Positions 17,060-26,173 are shown, counted from the stretch's first letter. The stretch is 64,000 nucleotides of DNA from CBDCYN01 sp965224205 (GCA_965224205.1 CBDCYN010000032.1:124001-188000), one strand, 5' to 3'. The notes: generated from the letters alone by a model not told the origin. Made by a program: numbers and translations.

Positions 17060-17839
17060 GTGATGACCCGTACGACTCATCCTGGCCATGCGCATCAGAG
17101 GCGGTTCCGCGTCGATGGGGCTTTAGTGAGCGTCCTGATCCCTAGCACGATTCGGGTCGGGGTTATTTCATCCAACTGGTTGCAAGTTGTGGTGTACGTC
17201 GTGATGGCGGTGTTCTCCACCCCTCTGTTGGCGGAGCACCCGCACGAGCCGATCCCAGATCAGCTTGGCTGGACCCGTGGCGAAGCCCGCCCCGGTGAGG
17301 GTGAACAGTGCCTCGTGTGCGATCAGCGGGTTTTTGGCAAAGATGTGGTGGAGGTCCGCTACCAGGGGCGTACGTTCTTCGTGGCCGCCGGCGAGATGTT
17401 CGAGCTGTTTATCCAGGACCCCGAGCAATACTTCCGCAAGCTGCGGGCGAGGTCGGCATTGTTTGATGAGCGGGGGGTGGGCCAGTCTTCGATGGGCTGG
17501 GGCTGGCTGGGGTTTGGGCTGTATATTTTGTTGGGTCTGGTCATCGGGGCGGTGTGCGCGTATCAGGCGGTGAGGAAGGGGCTGGCCCCGGTGCCGTGGT
17601 TCTTTGCCGGGCTGGTTGGCAACGGGGCGGTTTTGGCGGTACTGCTTAATGCCGCGGATGCGGACCGTGCCCGGGCACCGGCGGGGATCCCGAAAGGACT
17701 CAGGAAAGTGCCGCTGACCTACACACCGGTCCCTTGTGAGGCGTGTGGTCGAGAAAACCACCCCAGTGCCCACACGTGCAGCGGGTGTGGAGCCAGCCTC
17801 GAGCCCAGCGTTGAACCCGAAACCGCCCGAGCCCTGTGA
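17060..17839 (+). CDS. Membrane protein with YHS-like metal-binding domain and C-terminal zinc ribbon
   Basis: The 259-residue protein has an N-terminal hydrophobic segment (about residues 32-58) that may be a signal peptide ending near LLAEH. A YHS-like region follows: CLVCDQRVFGKDVVEVRYQG, then FFVAAGEMFELFIQDPEQYF. It resembles YHS metal-binding domains but has only the first Cys pair. One or two transmembrane helices come next (GWGWLGFGLYILLGLVIGAV), and a C-terminal zinc ribbon has two CxxC pairs (CEACGRENHP and CSGCG). It lies directly before the flavoprotein/ferredoxin fusion and is probably co-transcribed, so a role in metal or electron handling for that complex is an inference. Start could be GTG 17060 or ATG 17063. 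Confidence 0.65.
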   Translation: MMTRTTHPGHAHQRRFRVDGALVSVLIPSTIRVGVISSNWLQVVVYVVMAVFSTPLLAEHPHEPIPDQLGWTRGEARPGEGEQCLVCDQRVFGKDVVEVRYQGRTFFVAAGEMFELFIQDPEQYFRKLRARSALFDERGVGQSSMGWGWLGFGLYILLGLVIGAVCAYQAVRKGLAPVPWFFAGLVGNGAVLAVLLNAADADRARAPAGIPKGLRKVPLTYTPVPCEACGRENHPSAHTCSGCGASLEPSVEPETARAL

Positions 17840-17888
17840 CACGACCATTCAATGCCAATCTCACGATTTTCTTAAGAAGCCCACCATC

Positions 17889-20219
17889 TTGCTGAAAACG
17901 ATCCGAGACAAATTCGAGACGGTCCTGGCCAGTGGCAGCGCCGATAGCCGGCGGCCGATCGTGAGCAAGGGCAACGAGTCGAGCGTCAAAGGCCTGCACA
18001 TCATCGGTGACCTGGCCGGCGCCCCTGTGATCAAACTCGCCATGGCCCAGGGGGTGGAGGTGATCGATTACCTGTCGTCGCTGCCGGAGATGAAGGAACG
18101 CGCCTCGGGCGACACACTGGACGTCCTGATCGTCGGCGCGGGCGCGGCGGGGCTCAACGCGGCTTTGGCGGCCCAGGACAAGGGGTTCTCGTACCGCGTG
18201 CTTGAAAAGGGCAAAATCGCTAACACGATCGAGAACTTCCCGGAGGGTAAGTGGATCTACGCCGAGCCCGACTCGACCCCGTCCAAGGGCAAGCTCTGGC
18301 TCGACGGGGCCACGAAAGAAGACCTGGTCGAGCGTTGGCATCAGATTATTAAAAAGAATGACCTCGACATCCGCACCGAAGAGCCGCTGACCGAGCTTAA
18401 GAAACAATCAGACGGGACGTTCATCGCTAAAACCCCCGAGAACGAGTACCACGCGAAAAAAATCGTTCTAGCGTCGGGCCAACGCGGCAACCCCCGGAAG
18501 CTCAAGGTGCCGGGTGAGGATCAGGAGCATGTCTACCATCAGCTTTATTCTCCGACCAAGTATCACGATGAGAACATTCTCATCGTCGGCGGCGGCAACA
18601 GCGCGATCGAAGCGGCATTGACCCTAGCCGAACGCAACAAGGTGGTGATCTCTTACCGAAGCACCGAGTTCGCGAGGATCTTCAAGGACAACCAACGCCT
18701 TCTCGAAGAAGCGATCGACGACGGCAAGATCGAGGTGATCTTCAACTCCAACGTCAAGGAGTTCCGTGATAAAGAAGCGGTGTTGGAGATCGATCAAGAC
18801 GGCTCAAAAGAGGAGCGGACGCTAGAGATAGACCACGCGTTCGTGCTGATCGGCGCGGAGCTGCCGGTGAAGTTTCTCAAGAGCTTGGGGATCCGGCTCG
18901 AGAACGAATGGGACGGGTCGCCGCTGCCGTCGCTGGTGTTCACGCTGCTGACATTTGTGGGGCTTTGGTTCCTCGGCGCGGGGTTGGGCGGGCCGCAGCC
19001 TCTGGGTTTAGACCTGGGTAACGCCGGGGCCATCGCGGGTGGGTCGGTTGCGGCCGGTGCATTGGCGGGGTTGTTCTACCTGGGCTGGGGTGGGCAGCGG
19101 TGGGCGTGGTTGGGGGTGTCGTTTATTGCTTGGTACGCGATCTACGGGATCAAGGTCGGCAAGGGTGAGGAGTTCTGGCCGTTCCGCGGGTGGGGGTACG
19201 CATCGATGTCGTTCTTCGACCGGCCCTGGTCGTTCTGGTACACGGTGATGTACACAGCGCTGATGACGATCTTCGGGGTCGCGGCGCTCAAACGCTGGGG
19301 CCTGGACCGGCGGGACAAGTTCCAGATCTGGCGGTTCACGAGCCTGATCTCGTTCCAGTGGATCTTCTTCTTTATCGTGCCTGAGTTCCTGTTCCAGTGG
19401 GCGATCCGGTACGAATGGGTGGGTGAAACGCTGGCCAACGACCCGCAGTTCGCCGATCAGACGTGGCGCAGCTACGGGATCGTCTACGCCTGGCCGCTGT
19501 TTTTCTATACGTGGTTCTATGACCCGCACATGATCTGGGTCGTGTGGGGGGTGGTGCTCACGTTCTTGATCATCCCGCTGTTGGTCCTCTTCCACGGCAA
19601 ACGGTACTGCTCGTGGATCTGCGGGTGTGGGGGGCTGGCCGAGACGTTCGGCGACCGATGGCGGCACCTGGCGCCCAAAGGTAAGACCTCGGTCAAGCTC
19701 GAATGGATGGGGATGGTGGTGCTGGTCTTCGCCGCGGCGGTGACGCTGATGATGCTCGCCAAGGACGTCACCGGCTTGGTGCGCACCGCGGACTGGGGGA
19801 TCTACCTGTACCGCATCTTGTGCGACGTCTGGCTCGTGGGGATCCTGCCGGTGACGCTGTACCCGTTCATGGGGGGGAAGGTGTGGTGCCGGTACTGGTG
19901 TCCGCTAGCGAAGATGATGCAGGTGTTCTCGAACGTGTATACGAAACTGGGTCTATCGCGGTTCCATATCGTCGCCAATGATAAGTGCATCGCGTGTAAC
20001 GAGTGCTCGCGCAACTGCCAGGTCGGGATCGACGTGATGCGCTATGCCTTGAAACAGGAAACGCTCGATAACGGTTCATCGAGCTGCATCGGGTGCGGGG
20101 TGTGCGTGACGGTGTGCCCGATGGATGTGTTGTCTTTTAGCCCCGACGGGACGGTGCACCTGCCGGTCTTGGGGGCAGAGCCGTCAGACAAGCGGTCCCG
20201 ATCAAAAAGCACGAGATAA
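17889..20219 (+). CDS. Flavoprotein oxidoreductase fused to NapH/FixG-like ferredoxin membrane domain
   Basis: The fusion, about 776 residues, joins an FAD/NAD(P) oxidoreductase of the thioredoxin-reductase type to a membrane ferredoxin module. Domain one has an FAD Rossmann motif VLIVGAGAAGL (about residues 80-89) and an NAD(P) motif ILIVGGGNSAIEAA (about 230-243). The second FAD-binding motif, GLHIIGDLAGAPVIKLA, normally near the C-terminus, lies here at about residues 36-52, so the domain looks circularly permuted. Domain two has about six transmembrane helices, CSWICGCGG and CRYWCPLAKM motifs as in NapH/FixG/RdxA, then two 4Fe-4S motifs (CIACNECSRNC and CIGCGVCVTVCP). It probably moves electrons from NAD(P)H through flavin and Fe-S to a membrane partner. 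The frame is open to 17736 but that part overlaps the previous gene; TTG 17889 is the best start I see. Confidence 0.85.
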   Translation: MLKTIRDKFETVLASGSADSRRPIVSKGNESSVKGLHIIGDLAGAPVIKLAMAQGVEVIDYLSSLPEMKERASGDTLDVLIVGAGAAGLNAALAAQDKGFSYRVLEKGKIANTIENFPEGKWIYAEPDSTPSKGKLWLDGATKEDLVERWHQIIKKNDLDIRTEEPLTELKKQSDGTFIAKTPENEYHAKKIVLASGQRGNPRKLKVPGEDQEHVYHQLYSPTKYHDENILIVGGGNSAIEAALTLAERNKVVISYRSTEFARIFKDNQRLLEEAIDDGKIEVIFNSNVKEFRDKEAVLEIDQDGSKEERTLEIDHAFVLIGAELPVKFLKSLGIRLENEWDGSPLPSLVFTLLTFVGLWFLGAGLGGPQPLGLDLGNAGAIAGGSVAAGALAGLFYLGWGGQRWAWLGVSFIAWYAIYGIKVGKGEEFWPFRGWGYASMSFFDRPWSFWYTVMYTALMTIFGVAALKRWGLDRRDKFQIWRFTSLISFQWIFFFIVPEFLFQWAIRYEWVGETLANDPQFADQTWRSYGIVYAWPLFFYTWFYDPHMIWVVWGVVLTFLIIPLLVLFHGKRYCSWICGCGGLAETFGDRWRHLAPKGKTSVKLEWMGMVVLVFAAAVTLMMLAKDVTGLVRTADWGIYLYRILCDVWLVGILPVTLYPFMGGKVWCRYWCPLAKMMQVFSNVYTKLGLSRFHIVANDKCIACNECSRNCQVGIDVMRYALKQETLDNGSSSCIGCGVCVTVCPMDVLSFSPDGTVHLPVLGAEPSDKRSRSKSTR

Positions 20220-20252
20220 GTCGTTCACATCGAACTAAAAAGGAGTGGTCCC

Positions 20253-21122
20253 ATGATGGGGTCTCAGATCCGTGGCTCTAAAGGTTTACCGGGTGTGTCC
20301 ATCCAGATGGCGGGTGTGTGGATCCTGATGCTGTGCGGTGTTTTCATCCATCGTCCCGCTGGCGCCGCGGACGCCGAAGGCGGGAACGACACGGATCAAG
20401 GCTTTGTTTCGAGCATCGAGAAAGCTCACGGGGCCCAGGCGTGGCGATCGAAGCAGGCCGTGTCCGCTGATCTGACGATCGACTTCGGGGGTCAACGCAT
20501 GCTCGAAGGCACGATGATCTTCGACACAGCGGTGGGCCGATCCCGGATGGAGCTGGCCGATGGGACGGTGTTGGTCTTCGACGGGGAAACGGCGTGGGTA
20601 TCGCCCGCGGATTCATCTTTTAAGGACGCGCGGTTCCATGTGCTGACCTGGCCTTATTTCCTGGCCGCCCCGATGAAACTACGAGACCCGGGCACCCACC
20701 TCAAGGATACCGGCGAGATGCCGTGGCGCAAGGACAAGAAGGTCGACACCGCGAAGCTGACGTTTGAGGGAGGCGTCGGCGACGCGCCCGATGATTGGTA
20801 CATCCTCTACCGCGACCCACAGACCCATCGGCTGCTAGGGGCGGCCTATATCGTGACCTTTGAGAAAAGCGTCGATGAAGCCGAGAAGCAGCCGCACGCG
20901 ATCTCGTACGAGCAGTACGAATCGGTCGACGGGGTGAGCCTGCCGCACCGTTGGCGGTTTTGGCACTGGGACAAAAACAAGGGCATCCACGGCCAGCCGA
21001 TAGGCAAAGCAAAACTGATGAACGTCCGCTTCGTGTCCCCGAAACCAGGCACCTTCAAAAAACCCAATAATGCGAGGATGGCTCACCACCCCAAGCGCGC
21101 GGCTGCCGGGAGTGGAGAGTAG
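20253..21122 (+). CDS. Exported LolA-like / DUF6503-like protein
   Basis: The 289-residue product has an N-terminal signal peptide (hydrophobic core VWILMLCGVFIHRPAGAADA). The mature part is beta-rich, with segments such as SADLTIDFGGQRMLEGTMIF, RSRMELADGTVLVFDGETAW and YEQYESVDGVSLPHRWRFWH, a pattern of LolA/LolB-like lipoprotein-sorting folds and of DUF6503. A good ribosome site (aaggag) lies 7-8 bases before the ATG. It follows the flavoprotein/ferredoxin gene by 33 bp in the same direction and may share its transcript. Exact function unknown. Confidence 0.65.
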   Translation: MMGSQIRGSKGLPGVSIQMAGVWILMLCGVFIHRPAGAADAEGGNDTDQGFVSSIEKAHGAQAWRSKQAVSADLTIDFGGQRMLEGTMIFDTAVGRSRMELADGTVLVFDGETAWVSPADSSFKDARFHVLTWPYFLAAPMKLRDPGTHLKDTGEMPWRKDKKVDTAKLTFEGGVGDAPDDWYILYRDPQTHRLLGAAYIVTFEKSVDEAEKQPHAISYEQYESVDGVSLPHRWRFWHWDKNKGIHGQPIGKAKLMNVRFVSPKPGTFKKPNNARMAHHPKRAAAGSGE

Positions 21123-21150
21123 ATCACCGTCATCACAGGCGCCGCAACCT

Positions 21151-22311
21151 TCACATCGTGGGGTGAGCCTGGGCCGCACCCAGGGAGACCCCGCATTCGG
21201 GGCATTGGTCCGCGGTGAGGCGGTAGAGCAGGTATCCGCAGCCTGGACAGCGGGGCTCTTCGACACGGGTGTGGATCCGCAGCTGACAGTCGCAGCACTG
21301 GGCATCGCCGATCTGGACGGTTTGTTTCTTATCGCATCGGGGACAGTGGAGGGTCATCTCAAGAATCCGCCCGGTCAGCGGTTCATAATCGACCTGCCGG
21401 TTGAGGCGCGCCAACACCGCCAAGGCCATCAGCCCGCACGCCGACACAATCCCGGTCGCCCCGCCCAGCCGGAAGAAAAGCTCCTCCGTGCTGGATGAAG
21501 ACGGATCAATAATCGCCGCGACGTCGATCACGAACGCGGTGGCGACCACCGCTGCCAGGGTCGCGGCCCGCAGCCAGACCTGCCCCGGCTTCAGTGGGCA
21601 CCGCGCGATAATGTTCATCATCGCCACCACGATCGCGACGCTGCTGACACAGATCAGTCCCGCTGGCCCGTGCTTCGATTCGTTCCAGATCCCCCACAGC
21701 GCCATCACGCACGCAACCACACCACTCGCCACCCCGATCCACCGCCAGTGCCGGCCCGACTCGACACCGAAACCCAGGAGGGTTACCACGAACACGGGGT
21801 TGGCCAGGAAAAGCACCCAAGCGGTTTCCCACCACTCGTCATGACGCCAATAAGGGCCCGGCAGCCATGTGGCCAGCATCGATATCCCGAAGTACCCGGC
21901 GCACATCCCTAGCCCCACCCGGGTGGCGGCCCGATACGCCGGCGTCGCTGATAGCTTTATCAACCACATCGCCGGCACCGCCGCCCACGCCACGCAGACC
22001 ATCGTGATAAAAAGCTCGTCGTCGTCGAAGATCCTAAAGGCGCTCGACGTCAACCATATTGCGGCCAACCCCAGGAGGAACTCCACCAGTACCGTCCAGG
22101 TCCCCAGTAGCCCAGCCGGGCGGGTGGTCGCCTTGTCCATCATCCTGGTCGTGGCCAGCATCATCAGGCACGCCACCGCCGCCAGCAGCGCCGTGCCTAT
22201 GACCCGACCTGTCAGGTCTTCGGTACCCGTAAGGACCGCCACCACGCCCATCACCGCGGCCAGCCCCAGCGACCAGAGCATGAGTCTTAATAACCATTTG
22301 CGTTCGATCAT
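21151..22311 (-). CDS. Polytopic membrane protein with C-terminal zinc ribbons
   Basis: The 386-residue product has roughly nine to ten hydrophobic helices over residues 8-310. The cytoplasmic tail contains several Cys pairs: CPRCDKKQ, CCDC, CPGCGYLLYRL and CPECG. The last two form the ribbon often seen in planctomycete membrane proteins of unknown function. No enzymatic motif is visible. It is convergent with the preceding plus-strand gene (28 bp apart) and divergent from the PhnP-like gene. Confidence 0.6.
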   Translation of the reverse strand: MIERKWLLRLMLWSLGLAAVMGVVAVLTGTEDLTGRVIGTALLAAVACLMMLATTRMMDKATTRPAGLLGTWTVLVEFLLGLAAIWLTSSAFRIFDDDELFITMVCVAWAAVPAMWLIKLSATPAYRAATRVGLGMCAGYFGISMLATWLPGPYWRHDEWWETAWVLFLANPVFVVTLLGFGVESGRHWRWIGVASGVVACVMALWGIWNESKHGPAGLICVSSVAIVVAMMNIIARCPLKPGQVWLRAATLAAVVATAFVIDVAAIIDPSSSSTEELFFRLGGATGIVSACGLMALAVLARLNRQVDYEPLTGRILEMTLHCPRCDKKQTVQIGDAQCCDCQLRIHTRVEEPRCPGCGYLLYRLTADQCPECGVSLGAAQAHPTM

Positions 22312-22420
22312 GTGGCTTCCCTAAAAATCTCTGCAATGTTCACGGCTGCCCATATCTCGTGGCGGTAACCGGCCTATTGGTTGGTCGTCTCGATCATCAG
22401 ATGGCCTTAGAATCTCATTG

Positions 22421-23362
22421 ATGTCCCTTGAGCTATTATTCCTGGGCACCGGCACCAGCGCCGGGGTGCCGATGATCGGCTGCAAATGCGACGTATGCCA
22501 CTCGACCGACCCCCGCGACCAGCGGACGCGACCCAGTGTCCTAATCCGCTACCCCCGCAACCCGGACTTGGTCGCCGACGACGTCGAAGCCCCGCCGCCC
22601 AATACCTGCCAGTGGCTGATCGACACCGCCCCGGAGATGCGGGCCCAGATGATCCGCCACCAGATCGACCACCTCGACGGGGTCTTTTTTACCCATAGCC
22701 ACGCCGACCACGTATTCGGTCTCGACGACCTACGCCGGTTCAACGCGGTGATGAAGACCCCGCTGGATATCTACACCGAGCAGGCGACGCTCGATAGGCT
22801 GCGGTCGATGTTCTACTATATTTTTGAGCCACACAAGAACATTAACCAGTCTTTTATCGCCTCTCTGATCCCCCGTCTGATCGAGCCCGGGGTGTCGTTG
22901 GATCTCCACGGGGCGACGTGGACCCCGCTTCGCCTGCTGCATGGGAAGCTGCCGATCCTAGGGTTCCGGGTGGATCATGTTTCTCAGCACGACACGCAGG
23001 ATCGGGGCGATGAAGGGGCCGGACCTCGCTCTGATCACACGGCGCAGCCACCGAGACGGGATGCCCTGCAGCCGCGGGGCTCGGGCAGCGTCGCCTATTG
23101 CACGGACGTGTCGCGTATCCCGCCCGAAACCTACCCTCTACTCGAAGGGCTCGACATCCTGGTTATCGATGCGCTTCGATACCGGCACCACCCCACGCAC
23201 CTGACGGTTGATCAGGCCCTGGAGATCATCGACCGGATCAAACCCCACCGCGCCTACCTCACCCACATCGCCCACGACATCAAGCACGCCGACCTCGAGT
23301 CCCGCCTGCCCGAGCATGTGTTCCTGGCGTTCGATGGGCTAGCCCTAAGCTGCGGGTCGTAA
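22421..23362 (+). CDS. PhnP-like metallo-beta-lactamase-fold phosphodiesterase
   Basis: The 313-residue protein starts MSLELLFLGTGTSAGVPMIG and carries an extra zinc-knuckle-like CKCDVCHSTD, as in PhnP. The active-site motif is FFTHSHADHVFGLDDLRRF, with later metal ligands in SVAYCTDVSRIP and THIAHDIKHADLE. PhnP hydrolyses cyclic ribose phosphates formed by C-P lyase, but homologues without phn neighbours are broad phosphodiesterases, and no phn genes are here. An internal low-conservation insert (about residues 195-220, rich in Arg, Asp and Gly) is unusual. ATG 22421 is preferred over TTG 22418. Confidence 0.83.
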   Translation: MSLELLFLGTGTSAGVPMIGCKCDVCHSTDPRDQRTRPSVLIRYPRNPDLVADDVEAPPPNTCQWLIDTAPEMRAQMIRHQIDHLDGVFFTHSHADHVFGLDDLRRFNAVMKTPLDIYTEQATLDRLRSMFYYIFEPHKNINQSFIASLIPRLIEPGVSLDLHGATWTPLRLLHGKLPILGFRVDHVSQHDTQDRGDEGAGPRSDHTAQPPRRDALQPRGSGSVAYCTDVSRIPPETYPLLEGLDILVIDALRYRHHPTHLTVDQALEIIDRIKPHRAYLTHIAHDIKHADLESRLPEHVFLAFDGLALSCGS

Positions 23363-23420
23363 CGTCACCCCCACCCCCAATGAACAGTCAACCAACTTGC
23401 GGCCTTTAGAGCATCTGGCA

Positions 23421-24068
23421 TCAATGTTCTCCATAGCCACAGGCTTGAAAGTAGTTGGGGCATTCTGTGGGGTGAACGGCTCGCAGGGCATCGGCGATGG
23501 CGTCGTTCAAGGCGTCGAACGTCTTGGCGCTGACCCGACGTAGCCACGCTTTGACTTTGCTCCACAGCTTTTCGATCGGGTTGAGGTCGGGCGAGTAAGG
23601 CGGCAAGTACCAAAGGTCCGCGCCGGCCGCTTCGATCGCCTCACGGATCCCCGCGCCTTTGTGCGACGAGAGATTGTCCATCACCACGACATCCCCGGGC
23701 CGCAGCGACGGGGCCAAGAACTGCTGTGTATAAGCCAGGAACGTTGCCGCGTCCATCGGACCGTCGACCACCACCGTCGCGTCTTGGATCACGCCGTCGA
23801 GCCGGATGGCACTGAGCATCGTCATGGTTTTCCAGTGGCCGTCCGGGGTGTGATCCACGCAGCGCTCGCCGATCGGCGACCGGCCGTACAGCCGGGTCAT
23901 GTTGGTCTTGGCCCCGGATTCATCGAGGAAAACAAACGAACCCGGGTCCACGAACCGCCGGGCGATCATGAAGCTTCGCCGACGTCGAGCCACGTCCGGA
24001 CGTTCTTGTTCGGCGGCGATCAGCGACTTCTTTTTAAGGATAGCCCCAGACGCTTCAACGCCCGGCAC
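23421..24068 (-). CDS. IS630 transposase ORF B, DDE domain (copy 1)
   Basis: This frame carries the DDE catalytic core: first Asp in FVFLDESGAKTNM, second Asp in VVVMDNLSSHKG, and Glu in YSPDLNPIEKLWSKVKAW. It is expressed most likely as an AB fusion of 311 residues through a -1 frameshift at the A5G run; its own ATG (24068) lies in the overlap and probably is not used. It appears intact. Confidence 0.85.
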   Translation of the reverse strand: MPGVEASGAILKKKSLIAAEQERPDVARRRRSFMIARRFVDPGSFVFLDESGAKTNMTRLYGRSPIGERCVDHTPDGHWKTMTMLSAIRLDGVIQDATVVVDGPMDAATFLAYTQQFLAPSLRPGDVVVMDNLSSHKGAGIREAIEAAGADLWYLPPYSPDLNPIEKLWSKVKAWLRRVSAKTFDALNDAIADALRAVHPTECPNYFQACGYGEH

Positions 24069-24355
24069 ACCGTCGATTCGACCACCCGCACGCTCAGCAG
24101 AGGCATCAACTGCTTGGCCGTGATCCCCGGCTGGGCCGCGACCCTCTCACGCAAGATCTGCTCATCAGCCGCCGTGAGCTTCACCGGCCCCTTGGGCCCC
24201 GGCACGCCCGGCGACAACTCCCCTCGTCGATGTCGACCCAGCCAGTCGCGCACCGTCGGCCGCGCCACGGAAAACCGCTTTGCCACCGAAGCGATCGGTT
24301 CACCCGACCCCGCCGCCACGACCACCCGCTGCCGCAAGTCCATCGAATAGGTCAT
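24020..24355 (-). CDS. IS630 transposase ORF A (copy 1)
   Basis: A 111-residue helix-turn-helix protein starting MTYSMDLRQRVVVAAGSGEP, with FSVARPTVRDWLGRHRRG as the DNA-binding helix. A ggagg ribosome site sits just upstream. It ends at TGA soon after an A5G run (24031-24035 on the plus strand, reading aaaaag on the gene strand) where a -1 shift would join ORF B. The ORF A length is identical to copy 2. Confidence 0.85.
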   Translation of the reverse strand: MTYSMDLRQRVVVAAGSGEPIASVAKRFSVARPTVRDWLGRHRRGELSPGVPGPKGPVKLTAADEQILRERVAAQPGITAKQLMPLLSVRVVESTVCRALKRLGLSLKRSR

Positions 24356-24422
24356 GACCTTGGCCTCCATGCCAGAAATCACACTTATCGGTCAAAGAAG
24401 ATTATTTACGCCAATGGCTATA

Positions 24423-24533
24423 GAGCGTTTCCCGATTTCGTGTACGACGTCAAGTGGTCGGGGTATTCCGAGAAACCCGCTGCCTCACGGTCGCGGCTCG
24501 CTGGGGCGTCGTACACCATTTCGGGATACGCTC
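24423..24533. mobile_element. 111-bp MITE-like element flanked by TA
   Basis: The ends are inverted repeats of about 27 bp with four mismatches: gagcgtttcccgatttcgtg at the left and gagcgtatcccgaaatggtg from the right on the other strand, both continuing tacgacg. TA flanks both sides (24421-24422, 24534-24535). The first five bases equal the IS630 ends, so an IS630-type transposase may mobilise it. The centre contains an R2 repeat copy in minus orientation (24474-24502). Its right end forms the stop codon of the ABC ATPase remnant. Confidence 0.6.
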
Positions 24534-25595
24534 TAATCCTCAAAGGACCGCCCGGTGAGGCGCATGAACACATCCTCAAGGGCTCGGCTGGCTCACCTTG
24601 ATGCTGCGTACCTGTCCCGACACCTTCTCGGCGACCTGCGCCACGCACTCGGCGCCCCGGTCTTTCTCGAACCGGATTACCCCGTCCATCACTTCCGGCC
24701 TAGCCCCCACCCTCCCAAGGCCCCAGTTGATCCTTTAGAACCTCGCATACCGGCTGCGGGTCCCCGATCGGCTCGATCTCCACGACGTCTCCCCCGATCG
24801 TGGCCTTTCAAAGCGGCGGGGCTATCGAGCGCGACCAACCGCCCTTGTGCCAGGATCGCCACCCGATCGCAACGGTCGGCTTCATCTAAAAGGTGGGTGG
24901 TGAACACGATCGTCACCCCCCGCTGATCCCTCAACCGATGCAACGCGTCCCACAGGTCCCGACGGGGCAGCAGGGTCCAACCCGGTTGACGGCTCATCGA
25001 GCACAAGCAACCTCGGCTCATGCACCAACGCCTTGGCCAATTCCACCCGGCGCCGCATCCCCCCGCTAAACGTCTCCACGTAATCCCCCGACCGGTCCCC
25101 GAGATCGACCTGCCCCAATGCAGACTCGATCCTGCTGTTGAGGGTCCCGCCATGAAGGCCGTACAGGTGCCCGTGGTGAAGCAGGTTCTCCCGGGCGGTG
25201 AGCTTCACGTCCAAGCTGGGCATCTGAAACACCACCCCCAGCTGCTGGCGGACCTGATCAGACCGTGACACCACGTCGTTCCCGAATACACTGGCTCGGC
25301 CTTCTGAGGGCACCAGCAGGGTCGAGAGGATCTTGAAAAGCGTGGTCTTGCCCCCCCCATTGGGCCCCAGCACCCCGAAGACCTCGCCGCTGTGCACGTG
25401 CAGATCAACACCCCCCAATGCAGCCCGTGGCGAACCGTCAGCGTCGCCAACAGCGTCTCGCCCACGCCCCGTGGTGTCGCCGTGACGACGCTTCCTTTTC
25501 GCTTTCGGGTACGTGTAGCCAAGCCCCGCGACCTCCACCGCAGTTTCGGCAGATGATTCGGTATCCGTCCGTCGTGACTCAGTATTGAATCGCAT
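24533..25595 (-). pseudogene. ABC transporter ATPase broken by four single-base insertions
   Basis: The N-terminal frame starts at ATG 25595 and contains the Walker A GPNGGGKTTLFKIL, Q-loop VVFQMPSLD, signature FSGGMRRRVELAKAL and Walker B LLVLDEPSTGLDP. Continuous homology resumes only if one base is removed at each of four places: CCCC near 24964-24967, GG near 24802-24805, the G run near 24709-24714, and CCC near 24580. Reading through these gives a normal C-terminus (TTHLLDEADRCDRVAILAQG, then VSQPSLEDVFMRLTGR). No permease gene follows; the MITE and IS630 lie there instead. Either a decaying gene or local sequence errors. Confidence 0.75.
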
Positions 25596-25743
25596 GGCGG
25601 GATTGTACGCGAGATCCGCGGAAGACGAGCCATGAAAGGTGACCTCGCGCCTCTCACAGCGAACCGCCCTACATAACCCTGCCGTCGCGTATTTGAAATG
25701 ACCTAGACAGTCCCCCGTCACGTTACGCGCGAATCATCGGGCC

Positions 25744-25855
25744 TCAATAACCATCCGCCTCAACCGCTGTGTCAACCGCACCGTGTGCAGCACCGGAACT
25801 GCCGTCGTGCCCATCGTGGCCATGCCCGTGTGTCTCGTACACCCCGATCTGCGTT
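25744..25855 (-). other. His-rich out-of-frame tail after ctaF
   Basis: Beyond the ctaF stop, another minus frame reads QIGVYETHGHGHDGHDGSSG and ends at TGA 25746-25744. Its His/Gly character resembles the start of CtaD. It could be a displaced C-terminal extension of ctaF (one extra base would explain it) or a tiny independent peptide. It fits the indel-prone pattern of this region. Confidence 0.3.
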
Positions 25856-25858
25856 ACC

Positions 25859-26173
25859 TTATTCTGGCGTCTGCGGCTTGAGCGTGACAATATCCGACAA
25901 GATCGCCAGTACCGCGAACACCGCCATAAACAACGGCACCACCGCCAACACCGTGATCAGCTGCTTCTCGAATTTCAGGTGCATGAAGTAGATCATCACG
26001 ATCGCGGCTTTGGGCAGGGTCAAGACTAAAATAATCAACACGATCACGATCTTGGGCACGAACAGCGTATGGCGCCAGACCTCGTAAAGCCCCACCTCAC
26101 CCGCGGTCAGGACCAACAACGCCAGGAACAACGCCCACAGCGGCAACTTGTGGCTGTCATCATGGGTACTCAT
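25859..26173 (-). CDS. ctaF: Cytochrome c oxidase subunit IV (CtaF/CyoD-like)
   Basis: The 104-residue protein has three transmembrane helices, including LWALFLALLVLTAGEVGLY, IVIVLIILVLTLPKAAIVM and a third ending AILSDIVTL. The KAAIVMIYFMHLKFE segment is characteristic of bacterial subunit IV (COX4_pro). It is needed for assembly or stability of haem-copper oxidases rather than catalysis. It lies 67 bp after ctaE in the same operon. Confidence 0.85.
   Translation of the reverse strand: MSTHDDSHKLPLWALFLALLVLTAGEVGLYEVWRHTLFVPKIVIVLIILVLTLPKAAIVMIYFMHLKFEKQLITVLAVVPLFMAVFAVLAILSDIVTLKPQTPE

Larger units (their letters stand above)
23409..24420 (-). mobile_element. IS630-family insertion sequence, copy 1
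   Basis: The element is 1012 bp, flanked by TA on both sides (23407-23408 and 24421-24422), the usual IS630 target duplication. The terminal inverted repeats begin gagcatctggcatcaatg at the left and, on the other strand, tagccattggcgtaaataat at the right; they match the ends of copy 2 better than each other. It carries two overlapping frames joined by a likely -1 frameshift. A MITE-like element begins at the very next TA. Confidence 0.85.

Noticed and set aside
17736..17888. N-terminal extension of the flavo-ferredoxin fusion
   Set aside because: It lies over the zinc-ribbon end of the preceding gene in another frame and has no domain features.
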